Below are positions 42,409 to 51,435 of a DNA stretch of 64,000 bases, in pieces. Source of the stretch: Thauera butanivorans NBRC 103042 (GTDB lineage Bacteria; Pseudomonadota; Gammaproteobacteria; Burkholderiales; Rhodocyclaceae); contig NZ_BCUG01000008.1 of NCBI RefSeq assembly GCF_001591165.1, positions 62,001-126,000 of the forward strand. The letters run 5' to 3'. The notes beneath the pieces are model-generated. The model was not told the origin of the DNA. It saw only the letters and a program-made list of their open reading frames with translations, and ran no database searches. Position 1 is the stretch's first letter. The number at the start of each line of letters is the position of its first letter. A program made the translations under genes and the position numbers.

Positions 42409-44634
42409 ATGAATAAAGAGTCGCAACATGTCGCGGCCACCTGGTTTGTGGGAGCCAGCTTCGGAGGAACTGACGATCAGCTTCCTCGGTTCCTGTCCGA
42501 AGGCATCTGGGAAAACGGCTACGAGGACAAGCACCTCGACGTGGTCCGGTCGATGCGCCCGGGGGACCGGATTGCGGTCAAGTCGTCATACACACGTAAG
42601 CACGGCTTGCCCTTCGACAACCGTGGCCAGTCGGTGTCCGTGATGGCCATCAAGGCGACCGGGACCATCACCGAGAATTTGAACGACGGTCGCCATGTGC
42701 GTGTGGAGTGGACGAAGGTCGAACCGGCCCGGGAGTGGTACTTCTACACCCACCGGGGCACCGTGTGGCGTGTACTACCTGGCGAGTGGATGACCGATGG
42801 ACTGATCGCCTTCACCTTTGAAGATAATCCCCAGGACATCGATCGGTTCCGTAACGCGCCCTACTGGAAGGAGCGGTTCGGATCAGTCGCACCCGATAAG
42901 CGCCGCTTCGGGTGGACGAAATTCTATGAAGCCGTTGCAGACAAGTTGCTCGACTTCCGTCACAACCGATCAGCGTTGGTCAAAGGAATCCAGGAGATAG
43001 CATCGCGCGTCGATGGTCTGGGGTATCTCGCCGAAGACCAGTACGCGAACGGCACGAAGGGGTTCGTGAAGGATATCTGTCCCTTCACCGCGATGGGCAT
43101 CTTCAACCGGGGAATGAAGGACTCCAACCGCAAGATCGTCGCGGTCGAGCTCGCCAAATTCCTGGGCGTCGAGGAAGCGGTGCCAGAGAGCTTCGAGGGC
43201 ATTCCTCTGCTCAACAACATGAAGTCTTGGTACTTCCCACGCGAAAACAATCGGGATCCGGACCATATCGACTCCTTGTGGGCCGTCTTCGCGGCGGGCA
43301 TCAAGTTCGCAGATGTAGACAACGAGGATGGGAAGGATGAGTTCGCCGCCGCGTTCGATGACGCGAATGGCCGCCGAGGGGTGGGATGGAATTTGACGTT
43401 CGGGCTCTACTGGGCGAGACCATGGGCATTCCCGAGTCTTGACCACAACTCGCAGGTCTATGTCACCAAAAAGCTCAGCGTGCCGATCGGTCGTCATGGG
43501 CCCAAGCGGCGCTGCAGCGCTGCGGACTACCTCGACGTCATGGACGCCTTGGAGCCCCGCTTTCAAGAAGCGTCGTACCCCGTGCACTCCTATCCGGAAC
43601 TATCGCTGGAAGCCTGGATGTACAAGGACCCCACAGCGGAGCCCGCTGAGGATGAGGGGACAGAGCCGGGAGATGACGCCGAAAGCGACGATCCGGGAGA
43701 CGACCTCGGCGAAGGCGCGGCAAAGAGCGCTGTACCGATCGTCCCTTACGCGGCGGACGACGTTCTCAACGATGGCTGCTTCCTGGATCGATCCGAGATC
43801 GACCGCCTGCTGCAGCGATTACGTACGAAGAAGAACCTGATTCTTCAGGGGCCTCCGGGAACGGGCAAGACCTGGCTGGCCAAGCGGCTCGCGTTTGCCC
43901 TGATGGGGCAGCGTGACGAAAGCAAGGTGCGCGCTGTCCAGTTCCACCCCAATCTTTCCTACGAAGACTTCGTTAGAGGCTGGCGTCCCACGGGAGACGG
44001 GCGTCTATCCCTCGTAGACGGGGTCTTCATGGAAGCCATCAAGGCAGCATCGAAGGACTCAACGGCGCGATTTGTTGTAGTCATCGAGGAGATCAATCGC
44101 GGCAACCCGGCGCAGATCTTCGGTGAACTGCTGACCCTGTTGGAAGCCGGGAAACGTACGCCAAACGAGGCACTCGAGCTCTGTTACCCCGATCCGGACG
44201 GTAAACGTCGTCCGGTGCACATTCCCGAGAACCTCTACGTCATCGGCACAATGAACATCGCCGACAGGTCTCTGGCATTGGTCGACCTTGCGCTGAGGCG
44301 TCGATTCGCTTTTGTGGACCTGGAGCCCCGCCTCGGATCCACGTGGCGGGAGTTTGTCGTTGGGGAAAGAGCGGTGGATCCCGCGCTAGCCGCGGATGTC
44401 GAACGTCGGATCCGCGATCTCAACGATCTGATCACGGCTGACGCCAGGCTGGGCAAGCAGTTCCGCATCGGCCACAGCTACGTCACACCAGCGTATCCCT
44501 TGGAGGTTGGTGAAACTCGTCAGTGGTTTCAGGATGTCGTCGAGACTGAGATCGGTCCCTTGCTAGAAGAGTACTGGTTCGATGCTCCAGGTGAAGCGAA
44601 GAAGGCCTGCGAGCGCCTGATCCAGGGGTGGTGA
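42409..44634 (+). CDS. mcrB: McrB-like AAA GTPase with EVE/ASCH-like N-terminus
   Basis: 741 residues. C-terminal AAA domain of the McrB clade: GPPGTGKT (about 481-488), VVVIEEINRGNPAQIFGELL (556 on) and MNIADRSLALVD (about 615), the GTP-specific McrB signature being close to MNTADRS. The N-terminal 150 residues, beginning TWFVGASFGG and including VKSSYTRKH and ATGTITENL, resemble an EVE/ASCH-type reader of modified bases. A second 200-residue domain and a Glu/Asp-rich linker follow. GGGAGG precedes the ATG. It likely recognises methylated DNA for McrC to cut. Confidence 0.88.
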   Translation: MNKESQHVAATWFVGASFGGTDDQLPRFLSEGIWENGYEDKHLDVVRSMRPGDRIAVKSSYTRKHGLPFDNRGQSVSVMAIKATGTITENLNDGRHVRVEWTKVEPAREWYFYTHRGTVWRVLPGEWMTDGLIAFTFEDNPQDIDRFRNAPYWKERFGSVAPDKRRFGWTKFYEAVADKLLDFRHNRSALVKGIQEIASRVDGLGYLAEDQYANGTKGFVKDICPFTAMGIFNRGMKDSNRKIVAVELAKFLGVEEAVPESFEGIPLLNNMKSWYFPRENNRDPDHIDSLWAVFAAGIKFADVDNEDGKDEFAAAFDDANGRRGVGWNLTFGLYWARPWAFPSLDHNSQVYVTKKLSVPIGRHGPKRRCSAADYLDVMDALEPRFQEASYPVHSYPELSLEAWMYKDPTAEPAEDEGTEPGDDAESDDPGDDLGEGAAKSAVPIVPYAADDVLNDGCFLDRSEIDRLLQRLRTKKNLILQGPPGTGKTWLAKRLAFALMGQRDESKVRAVQFHPNLSYEDFVRGWRPTGDGRLSLVDGVFMEAIKAASKDSTARFVVVIEEINRGNPAQIFGELLTLLEAGKRTPNEALELCYPDPDGKRRPVHIPENLYVIGTMNIADRSLALVDLALRRRFAFVDLEPRLGSTWREFVVGERAVDPALAADVERRIRDLNDLITADARLGKQFRIGHSYVTPAYPLEVGETRQWFQDVVETEIGPLLEEYWFDAPGEAKKACERLIQGW

Positions 44635-45767
44635 TGTCTCTCGCGGCCACGACTACGCCCGGCCAGCCATCGCCCGAAGCGGGCCATATCGGACGAATAC
44701 CGGTCCGGAATCTTTGGCTGTTGATGCTCTACGCGTCGGACCTGTTTCGCGCGCGTGGTGCGGGCTTGGTCGGCCTGGAAGATAGTCCCGATGACTTACC
44801 CGATCTGGTAGCCGAGATCCTTGCCCATTCGGTGGAAAAGCGGCAACGACGGCAACTAAGCCAGGGTTATCGACGTCGTGATGCAGTGTTGAACCGCGTT
44901 CGGGGCCGGATTGACATCCTGCAAACCGAACGCCATCTACTGCTATCGCGGGGCCTTGTGGCATGCGAGTTCGATGAACTGACCATTGACACGCCTCGCA
45001 ACCGATTCGTGCGTGCGGCCCTGGAATCGGTTTGCCGTATCGTCCGGCGACAGGACATCGCGCATCGCTGCCGATCGCTTGCCACTGGCATGAAGGCCAT
45101 GGGCGTCTCCGGAGAAGCACCTGGCAGAGCCGAAATGAGCGTCGACCGCTTCGGCAGAGACGATGCAGATGACCGCATGATGGTTGCTGCGGCCAAACTC
45201 GCCATGGACATGGCGTTGCCGACCGAGACTGCCGGAAACCAGGTGCTCCCGTTGCCTGAGCGCGAAGTGACTTGGGTGCGACGGCTCTTCGAGAAGGCCA
45301 TCGGAGGGTTCTACGACGTCGTCCTTAGCCCGCTGGGCTGGTGCGTGCAATGCGGAGGCACGTTGACGTGGCAAATCGACCGGAAGACGGACGGCATCGA
45401 CAAGATCCTCCCGACGATGCGGACGGACATGGTTCTCGAACACAAGACTTCCGAACGCAGAATCGTCATTGACACCAAGTTCACATCGATTGTGACGAGT
45501 GGCTGGTATCGCGAGGAAACCCTTCGCAGCGGCTACGTCTACCAAATCTATGCCTACCTCCGATCACAAACGGGACGCGGTGACGCCCTCGCTGATTCTG
45601 CGAGCGGCCTGCTTCTGCATCCGTCGGTCGGCGAAGAAGTGGATCAAACGGCCGTGATCCAAGGGCACAGCATCCGATTTGCGACGGTCGACCTGGCGAC
45701 ATCGCCTTCTGACATCCGGGCACGACTGCTGAGTCTGTGCGCGCCGGTATGGAAAGCTCTTTCGTAA
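44634..45767 (+). CDS. mcrC: McrC endonuclease subunit
   Basis: 377 residues. N-terminal IGRIPVRNLWLLMLYAS is the McrC family start; the C-terminal PD-(D/E)xK nuclease is visible as TDMVLE (Asp near 264) and VIDTKF (Asp280-x-Lys282), followed by YQIYAYLR. McrC is the cutting partner of McrB. Start ATG 44634 overlaps the mcrB stop by one base; upstream GTG codons at 44628 and 44631 are possible. It is the last gene of the plus-strand defence block. A small palindrome follows the stop, but no strong terminator. Confidence 0.92.
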   Translation: MSLAATTTPGQPSPEAGHIGRIPVRNLWLLMLYASDLFRARGAGLVGLEDSPDDLPDLVAEILAHSVEKRQRRQLSQGYRRRDAVLNRVRGRIDILQTERHLLLSRGLVACEFDELTIDTPRNRFVRAALESVCRIVRRQDIAHRCRSLATGMKAMGVSGEAPGRAEMSVDRFGRDDADDRMMVAAAKLAMDMALPTETAGNQVLPLPEREVTWVRRLFEKAIGGFYDVVLSPLGWCVQCGGTLTWQIDRKTDGIDKILPTMRTDMVLEHKTSERRIVIDTKFTSIVTSGWYREETLRSGYVYQIYAYLRSQTGRGDALADSASGLLLHPSVGEEVDQTAVIQGHSIRFATVDLATSPSDIRARLLSLCAPVWKALS

Positions 45768-45916
45768 CGGTCGACCGCGGTCATCGACCTCGCGCTGAGT
45801 CCGAAAACCCCCTCAGAAGGCCCTCATTCCTGGGAGACTCCTCAGCAGACAACACCTACTCTTCGAGCCATACGATTGCAGCAGCGATCGACAGCCATCG
45901 ACCCGAGGTCAACATC

Positions 45917-46414
45917 ATGCTCATCGCTACGCCGAAGGAATATCCGGACAGGGCAAAGTCTGAGTCACCAAGAATCGATCGGCAGGACATCGTCGAAACG
46001 CGACTGTGGCTCGAGGAACACGACTGGCTCTATGGCCTGCTGCGCAGCGACAAGAACGTGTCACCGACGTTCCGCTTCCCGGATCTCATCAGTTCCTGCG
46101 TCTCGCTTGTCTTCACGCGCCAGGATGCGTCTGCGAGCATCTTCCAATTTCTCGGGACCGAACTCATTCTTCGCTCGCCCCAGACGCCGCGCCGCCGCGA
46201 ATCGATGTGGCGGCAGCAGTACCAGTTGCTGCTGGAACTGCAGCGTTCCCCCGCCAACCGACACCCCAACCCCAAGTTTCAACTCGACCAACTGACGACG
46301 GCCTGCGTCGCCCTGTCCCGGACAGCGGATCCGTCAGGTACCGCCATTCTGCAGCAGGCGCGCCGCAACATGGCCGACAGAGCCCATCACGGGTGGGATG
46401 CGCCGCCCCGTTGA
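45917..46414 (+). CDS. Unknown ICE backbone protein
   Basis: 165 residues, soluble, no family recognised. Trp- and Arg-rich helices (VETRLWLEEHDWLYGLLRS, then RRRESMWRQQYQLLLELQR) and no cysteine pairs. ATG 45917 is chosen for GAGG at 45904-45907; the frame opens upstream to 45737 without start signals. The stop codon lies inside a hairpin, so the gene is probably a single unit and not transcribed with the mating-pair operon. It is the first gene right of the defence island, so this gene may mark the cargo border. Confidence 0.6.
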   Translation: MLIATPKEYPDRAKSESPRIDRQDIVETRLWLEEHDWLYGLLRSDKNVSPTFRFPDLISSCVSLVFTRQDASASIFQFLGTELILRSPQTPRRRESMWRQQYQLLLELQRSPANRHPNPKFQLDQLTTACVALSRTADPSGTAILQQARRNMADRAHHGWDAPPR

Positions 46415-46434
46415 GGTTTCGCTCGCCTCAACGG
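46408..46434 (+). terminator. 9-bp stem hairpin overlapping a stop codon
   Basis: CCGTTGAGG (46408-46416) pairs perfectly with CCTCAACGG (46426-46434) around a nine-base loop, followed by TTGTTCC. It contains the stop of the preceding gene and lies before the transfer operon; likely an intrinsic terminator. Confidence 0.65.
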
Positions 46435-46603
46435 TTGTTCCTGATCGGCATACCTACCCGTTCCTGACCCGCTCGCTTACCTCGCCCGGCCAGACGCCGG
46501 ACCGACCCGAACCCGACCCTGACCGTCTGCGCACCGCCGACGGCCCAGACCTCGCTGCCGGCTTCCCTGCGGGCTGGTCCGGTTTCGTTTGGAGAGGTGA
46601 TCC

Positions 46604-47140
46604 ATGCGTCGACTGCCGCATCTTGCTGCCCTGGCTGCCTTCGCCTTCCTGGTGCTCGTACCCACCGGGGCGCAGGCCTGCTGGGAGGAGGCTGCCCAGC
46701 GCTACGGCATCTCGGCCGACCTGCTCTATGCCATTGCCCGCGTCGAGTCGAACCTGAATCCCCGGGCGGTCAACCGCTCGCACCTCCGGCGCACCGGGTC
46801 CTACGACATCGGGCTCATGCAGATCAACAGCGGCCACCTGCGGACCCTGTCGCGCCACGGCATCCGGGAAGCCGATCTCTTCGAGCCCTGCACCAACATC
46901 CATGTCGGTGCCTGGCTGCTTGCCGACAGCTTTTCGCGGCGGGGCGCGACGTGGGATGCCGTCGGCGCCTACAACGCGGCCTGCTCGCGACTCAAGGGCA
47001 AGGACTGCGTCGAGGCCCGCGCCAGTTACGCCTGGCGGGTGTACCGCCAGCTGCCTCGGCAACGCGGCGCACGCTCGGGTTCGCAGACGGTCTCGACGGC
47101 GGCGCCCCCTGCCCTGATGTCGGTGAGGGTCTCGCCATGA
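46604..47140 (+). CDS. Lytic transglycosylase of the transfer system
   Basis: 178 residues, exported (signal peptide MRRLPHLAALAAFAFLVLV ending AQA). Family 1-type SLT fold: ARVESNLNP with catalytic Glu near 48, SYDIGLMQINSG and the NIHVGAWLLAD motif. It opens peptidoglycan for assembly of the mating channel (VirB1/TrbN/X6 role). GGAGAGG precedes the ATG. It starts the mating-pair operon after the hairpin at 46408 and overlaps the OmpA-like gene by 4 bases. Confidence 0.9.
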   Translation: MRRLPHLAALAAFAFLVLVPTGAQACWEEAAQRYGISADLLYAIARVESNLNPRAVNRSHLRRTGSYDIGLMQINSGHLRTLSRHGIREADLFEPCTNIHVGAWLLADSFSRRGATWDAVGAYNAACSRLKGKDCVEARASYAWRVYRQLPRQRGARSGSQTVSTAAPPALMSVRVSP

Positions 47141-47817
47141 CGGCTCGCGTTCTGCATCGCGCCGGTTGGCTTGCGGTTGTCGGCTGCTGCACGGCCGTCG
47201 CAGCGTCGTGCAGCCTGTTCCGGACGCCGGTGCCGGCCAATTCCGCAACCGGACGGCACGCGACGGCACCCGCACGGCTGGCCCAACTCGACTTCGGCCG
47301 CGACGCCGTGTTCGCGCAGTGCGTGCCCCCGGCCTGCCCCACGCGCACGCCCAAGACCCTGGCCAGCGAAGCGCCCAGGCAGCCAATCGATCCCGCTGCC
47401 TTGCGTGCCCCGGCCGAACCCGTTGCACCCGCCCCGGTGCCGCCATCCCCGGCGACGCAGGCCGAGCTCTCCCGCACGATCACTGTGCAGTTCGCCCTGG
47501 GCAGCGCGAAGCTGAGCCCCGCCGCGCGCTCCCGATTGGACGGGAGCATGGGCGACCTGCTCCGAGCGCGCCGCATCACCATCATTGGCCGCACCGATAG
47601 CACGGGGCCGCTGGCGTTCAACCAGGAACTCGCCCTGGCACGCGCCCTCGCTGTTCGCGACCATCTTCGCAGGACGCACCCGGCGCTGGCCGCCACGCTG
47701 ACCCTGCGGGCCCGTGGCGCGTGCTGCTTCATCGCACCGAACGACACCTTGGCCGGCCGTGCGCAGAACCGCCGGGTCGAGGTGGTCTTCCAGATGGACG
47801 AGACGGACCAGCCATGA
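47137..47817 (+). CDS. OmpA-like lipoprotein
   Basis: 226 residues. N-terminal signal with AVAASC lipobox (Cys near 25), a Pro/Ala linker, then an OmpA/MotB peptidoglycan-binding domain: VQFALGSAKLSPAAR, IIGRTDSTGPLAFN with conserved Asp, and NRRVEVVF. It would anchor the outer membrane to peptidoglycan at the transfer apparatus. Overlap of 4 bases with the transglycosylase gene supports joint translation and function in the cell wall. Confidence 0.85.
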   Translation: MTARVLHRAGWLAVVGCCTAVAASCSLFRTPVPANSATGRHATAPARLAQLDFGRDAVFAQCVPPACPTRTPKTLASEAPRQPIDPAALRAPAEPVAPAPVPPSPATQAELSRTITVQFALGSAKLSPAARSRLDGSMGDLLRARRITIIGRTDSTGPLAFNQELALARALAVRDHLRRTHPALAATLTLRARGACCFIAPNDTLAGRAQNRRVEVVFQMDETDQP

Positions 47818-47951
47818 CGCCATGCCGCTCGTTCCCTGACCTTGAAGTCCTTCACCCGTCGAGCCCTCGCGCTCCCACCCGCCGGCGCTCCCCTACGCCC
47901 ACCCGTCTCCCCTATCCCCTTTCAACACTCTATGCCTGCCCGGAGGTTTTC

Positions 47952-48302
47952 ATGAACACTGCAGTACTCGTCGCTTCCCCCCGCGTTTCCCCGCGCAAGC
48001 CGATAACCGTCGCGATGCTGCTCGCGGCGATCGTGCTCGGCCTCGGCGCGGCCTTCCCCGGCTACGCCCTGGACCTAGTCGCCTTCACCGGCATCACCGG
48101 GCCGCTCACCTCGGCCCTGACCCAGCTCGCCGATCTGGGGCCAGGGATCAAGGCGCTAGTCGGTTTCATAGGCTTCGTCGTCGCGCTGATTTCCCTCTCC
48201 GCGCTGCGCAACTTCGGTCCCGTTCTGTTCTACGTCGGCCTCGCGATCTTCGCCGCCGTCGGCCTGGTGATCGCCGGCGCGATCATGGGCGCGGTGGTCT
48301 GA
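47952..48302 (+). CDS. traA: TraA-type pilin precursor
   Basis: 116 residues. Long leader of about 35-40 residues, including SPRKPITVAMLLAAIVLG, then two hydrophobic helices with a short basic/polar loop (GIKALVGFIGFVVALISL and VLFYVGLAIFAAVGLVIAGA), the layout of F-type pilins. The leader peptide is expected to be removed by signal peptidase. GGAGG precedes ATG. It is followed by traL, which is the usual neighbour. The preceding 134 bases hold a pyrimidine-rich leader with no gene. Confidence 0.75.
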   Translation: MNTAVLVASPRVSPRKPITVAMLLAAIVLGLGAAFPGYALDLVAFTGITGPLTSALTQLADLGPGIKALVGFIGFVVALISLSALRNFGPVLFYVGLAIFAAVGLVIAGAIMGAVV

Positions 48303-48330
48303 CGCCGGCCTCTAGCCCCGGGAGACCGGC

Positions 48331-48630
48331 ATGCGCACCGACACCTACATTCCCCGTCGTCTGGACGACCAGTGGAAGATCGGCTTCTGGGACGTCGATG
48401 TCGCGGCGCCGGTCGCTCTCATGTTCTTCGTCGGTTACCTGTCCGGCACGAGGATGTCCTTCGCCATCTGCCTGGCGACGGGCATCTTCCTCTCGCGCTG
48501 GATCTCGCGGCTGAAGGCAGACAAGCACCCGGCCTATGCCATCCACTGGTTGTACTGGCATCTGCCCGCGAGCCCCCTGACCGCGATGCGCGCCACACCG
48601 CCCTCGCACCTTCGCCGCATGGTCGGTTGA
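48331..48630 (+). CDS. traL: TraL
   Basis: 99 residues, inner membrane protein of the F-type apparatus. Start TYIPRRLDDQWKIGFWD, the TraL signature, followed by two transmembrane segments (APVALMFFVGYLSG and FAICLATGIFLSRW) and a C-terminal HPAYAIHWLYWHLP motif. GGGAG precedes the ATG. TraL is needed for pilus tip assembly. It lies between traA and traE in the standard order. Confidence 0.92.
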   Translation: MRTDTYIPRRLDDQWKIGFWDVDVAAPVALMFFVGYLSGTRMSFAICLATGIFLSRWISRLKADKHPAYAIHWLYWHLPASPLTAMRATPPSHLRRMVG

Positions 48631-48645
48631 GCCCGGAGAGCGCCC

Positions 48646-49212
48646 ATGGACTTCGAACGGCTCAACGGCGACATCAAGGAGATGCGGCGCCGCAATCGCG
48701 GGCTCGGCCTGGCGGTCGGCGTGCTGGCTGCCGGCCAGATTCTCGCCCTGGTGGTCATCCTCAACCTGTTGGGGACGGTACGCACGGTCGTTGTGCCGCC
48801 TGCCCTCAACCAGACCTTCTGGGTCACCCGCGACCAAGCCAGCCATGAATACCTCGAGCAGATGGGCAGCTTCATCGCCTGGCTGATCCTCGACGTGACG
48901 CCGGCGTCGATCGACTGGAAGAAGGACGTCCTCTTGGGCTACGTCGAGCCCGAGCAGTACGGCCCGCTCAAGACGCGGCAGGATGTGGAAGCCGAGCGCC
49001 TGAAGCGCATCAACGCGGCCACCGTGTTCGCGCCCCAGCAACTCGTCCCCAGCGAGGCGGCGCAGAGCGTCGTCATCCGCGGGCGCCTGCGCACCCTGGT
49101 CAACGGCTTCGAGACGGCCAACGAGCTCAAGGCATACCTGATCGAGTTCAGCTACGCCGGCGCGCGGATGCACCTGAAAGCCTTCAAGGAGGTGCCCTAT
49201 GCGAGCAAATAG
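48646..49212 (+). CDS. traE: TraE
   Basis: 188 residues. Single N-terminal transmembrane anchor (about 21-43: LAVGVLAAGQILALVVIL) followed by a periplasmic VirB8-like domain with WVTRDQASHEYLEQMG and LRTLVNGFE. TraE is the VirB8 counterpart that scaffolds the inner membrane complex. Overlaps traK by 14 bases. GGAG lies before ATG 48646. Confidence 0.92.
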   Translation: MDFERLNGDIKEMRRRNRGLGLAVGVLAAGQILALVVILNLLGTVRTVVVPPALNQTFWVTRDQASHEYLEQMGSFIAWLILDVTPASIDWKKDVLLGYVEPEQYGPLKTRQDVEAERLKRINAATVFAPQQLVPSEAAQSVVIRGRLRTLVNGFETANELKAYLIEFSYAGARMHLKAFKEVPYASK

Positions 49213-50071
49213 ATCAGCAAGTAGTCCAGCCACGACACCGCTGCCGCGGCAGCGCATTGGACAGGCATTGTCGGCGATTACCATGGTCGCCGCCGTGATC
49301 CTGGCAGCGCCCGTCCATGCCCTGCAGCTCGTCGAGGCCAGCGACGGCGTTTCCGTCGAAGCCATCCTCTCGATCAAGGAGCCGACGCGCATCCGCATCG
49401 AGAACGCGCCGATCACCGACGTATTCGGCAACATTCTGTCGAGCAACTGCGGCCCGTCTCCGGCGCTGCCCACGAACCCCGGCACCACGGCGCCCGGGGC
49501 CGGCCTGCCGACGATCAATCCGGGCGGCGAGATCGTGCTGGAGTGCGACCGCGACAAGGGCGAGGTCTATATCCGCCCGGTGGGCGACTCGGCAAAGCCG
49601 GTCAACCTGTTCGTCTCGTCGGCCGACGCCACCTACACGCTGCTGTTGCGCCGTGCCGACACGCCAGCCGACACCATCGTCATCCGCGACAAGACGCCCA
49701 AGGCGTTCAGGGCGACGGGGGCGGCTCAGGCGGCGGCCGGGCCGTCGCCGAATCCCATCCGGGCGATGAAGGCCCTGCTGGTGGCGATGACCACGGACCG
49801 TGTGCCGGCGGATGTCCAGGTGGAGGAAGCCCACCGCACGATCCAGCTTTGGACGGAAGTGCGCTTCTCGTTGGTACGCCAGTACGAGGGGCGCGGTCTC
49901 ATCGGGGAGAAGTTCCTGCTGCAGAACGTCGGCACCGAACCCATGGTGTTGGCGGAGCAGGAGTTCGACCGAGACGGCGGTGAGGTCGCCGGAATCGCCA
50001 TCGAGCACCACAACCTGCGCCCCGGCGAGAGCACCAGCGTTTACGTGATCCGGCGCGGAGGTGGGCGATGA
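49199..50071 (+). CDS. traK: TraK secretin-like outer membrane core subunit
   Basis: 290 residues, exported (hydrophobic segment AITMVAAVILAAPVHAL). VirB9-like periplasmic protein of the outer membrane core; body rich in beta strands, with VRFSLVRQYEGRGLIGEKF and LRPGESTSVYVIRR at the end. The start ATG 49199 lies inside traE (14-bp overlap); the gene ends with a 4-bp overlap with traB. Length is slightly above the usual 240 residues. Confidence 0.88.
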   Translation: MRANRSASSPATTPLPRQRIGQALSAITMVAAVILAAPVHALQLVEASDGVSVEAILSIKEPTRIRIENAPITDVFGNILSSNCGPSPALPTNPGTTAPGAGLPTINPGGEIVLECDRDKGEVYIRPVGDSAKPVNLFVSSADATYTLLLRRADTPADTIVIRDKTPKAFRATGAAQAAAGPSPNPIRAMKALLVAMTTDRVPADVQVEEAHRTIQLWTEVRFSLVRQYEGRGLIGEKFLLQNVGTEPMVLAEQEFDRDGGEVAGIAIEHHNLRPGESTSVYVIRRGGGR

Positions 50072-51435
50072 ACGCGCCGCGCCAACCCGCCCACGCCCTG
50101 CGCGCCCTGGCGGAACGCCTGTCGCCCAAGCAGCGCCAGTACGCGATGCTGGGGACCATCGTCGCCGGCGGCGTCGGCATCCTCTGGCTGATCTTCGCCT
50201 TCACCGGCTCCAGTGCCAGGAACGGCGAGGCCCGCACTGCCGCTGGGCAACCCGGCACCGTCACCAACATAGGCGTCATGCCGCCCGGCGGCCCGGTCAA
50301 CCCGGTGGACCAATGGGTCGGCACGGCAGGACGCAAGCTCGCCCAGTACGAAGCCGAGCGCGAGGAGCAAGCACGGCTCAACAAGGACCGCCAGGCCTTC
50401 GAGGCGAAGACCCTGCAGCGCTTCGCGGAGCTGGAACAGCGGCTCACCTCGGCCCAACAGGCGGCCGCCACACCGGCGCCCCCTGCACCCAAGCCGGCAG
50501 ATCCGCCGACATCCCTGCCGCCGGCGCCACCGCTGCCCAAGGCATCATCGGCAGGCGTGATGCCTCTTGGCGCCCCGGGGAACGTGGATACACCCGCGAT
50601 CGCGCCGGCCGTCCCCACGATCACCCGCATCTCCCTGGGCGATCGATCCCGGTCCGGCACAAGCCCCGGCGCAACATTGAACACGGGAGCGGCCTCGGCA
50701 TCGGGCCCGGGTGCCCGGACCAGGCCCACCGTCTCCACCTTCCTGCCGGTGAGTTTCACGCGCGGCACCCTGTTGGGCGGGCTCGATGCGCCCACCGGCG
50801 GCCAGTCCCAGGCCAACCCCCACCCGGTGCTGATCCGCCTTTCGGACAACAGCGTGCTGCCGAACCGCTTCCGCGGCGAATACCGCGACTGCTTCGTGAT
50901 CGCGGCCGGCTACGGCGACATCAGCTCCGAGCGCGCCTACCTGCGCACCGAGAACCTGTCCTGCGTGCGGCCCGACGGCGCCACCCTCGAAGTGAAGATC
51001 CAGGGCAGCGTCTATGGCGAGGACGGCAAGGTCGGCATGCGCGGGCGCCTGGTCACCAAGCAGGGCCAGATGCTCGCCAATGCGCTACTGGCCGGCGTGG
51101 TGAGCGGCATCGGCCAGGGGCTGGCGACCTCGTCGACCGAATACAGCACCTCAGCCCTCGGCACTGTCGCCAGCGCCACCGGCGCCGAAGCCTACCGTGC
51201 CGGCCTCGGCACCGGGGTCGGCAAGGCGCTGGACCGCCTGGCCCAGTACTACATCAAGCTCGCCGAGAACACCTTCCCGGTCATCGAGGTCGATGCCGGC
51301 CGCGAGATCGACGTGGTGATCACCAAGGGCGTGCGCATCGACGTGCCGATGGCCACGAATGCCGCCCCGGCATCGCGCTTCCCCGCCGCTCCCGAAACCC
51401 GCTACCTGGAGACCTCCGACGATGGCAACTACTGA
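50068..51435 (+). CDS. traB: TraB, VirB10-like bridge protein
   Basis: 455 residues. One transmembrane helix near 30-50 ([20 protein letters not shown]), a coiled segment ([15 protein letters not shown]), a long Pro/Ala linker, then the VirB10 C-terminal barrel domain with LRTENLSCV, a signature of TraB. It spans the periplasm between inner and outer complexes. Overlaps traK by 4 and the DsbC-type gene by 14 bases. Confidence 0.93.
   Translation: MNAPRQPAHALRALAERLSPKQRQYAMLGTIVAGGVGILWLIFAFTGSSARNGEARTAAGQPGTVTNIGVMPPGGPVNPVDQWVGTAGRKLAQYEAEREEQARLNKDRQAFEAKTLQRFAELEQRLTSAQQAAATPAPPAPKPADPPTSLPPAPPLPKASSAGVMPLGAPGNVDTPAIAPAVPTITRISLGDRSRSGTSPGATLNTGAASASGPGARTRPTVSTFLPVSFTRGTLLGGLDAPTGGQSQANPHPVLIRLSDNSVLPNRFRGEYRDCFVIAAGYGDISSERAYLRTENLSCVRPDGATLEVKIQGSVYGEDGKVGMRGRLVTKQGQMLANALLAGVVSGIGQGLATSSTEYSTSALGTVASATGAEAYRAGLGTGVGKALDRLAQYYIKLAENTFPVIEVDAGREIDVVITKGVRIDVPMATNAAPASRFPAAPETRYLETSDDGNY

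Larger units (their letters stand above)
21482..45767. other. Defence island: QatABCD, type III BREX, McrBC
   Basis: Sixteen consecutive genes in two divergent blocks with almost no spacer: minus-strand unknown-qatA-qatB-qatC-qatD and plus-strand WYL regulator-brxF-brxC-HEPN-like-pglX-brxHII-pglZ-brxA-mcrB-mcrC. Backbone conjugation genes border it on both sides. The position, after traD-DUF4400 and before the traL-E-K-B block, is equivalent to a cargo hotspot of SXT-type ICEs as I remember their maps. Confidence 0.85.

Noticed and set aside
45769-45789. Small palindrome after mcrC considered as a terminator
   Set aside because: GGTCGA/TCGACC stem is only six bases with a nine-base loop and no T run; too weak to claim.
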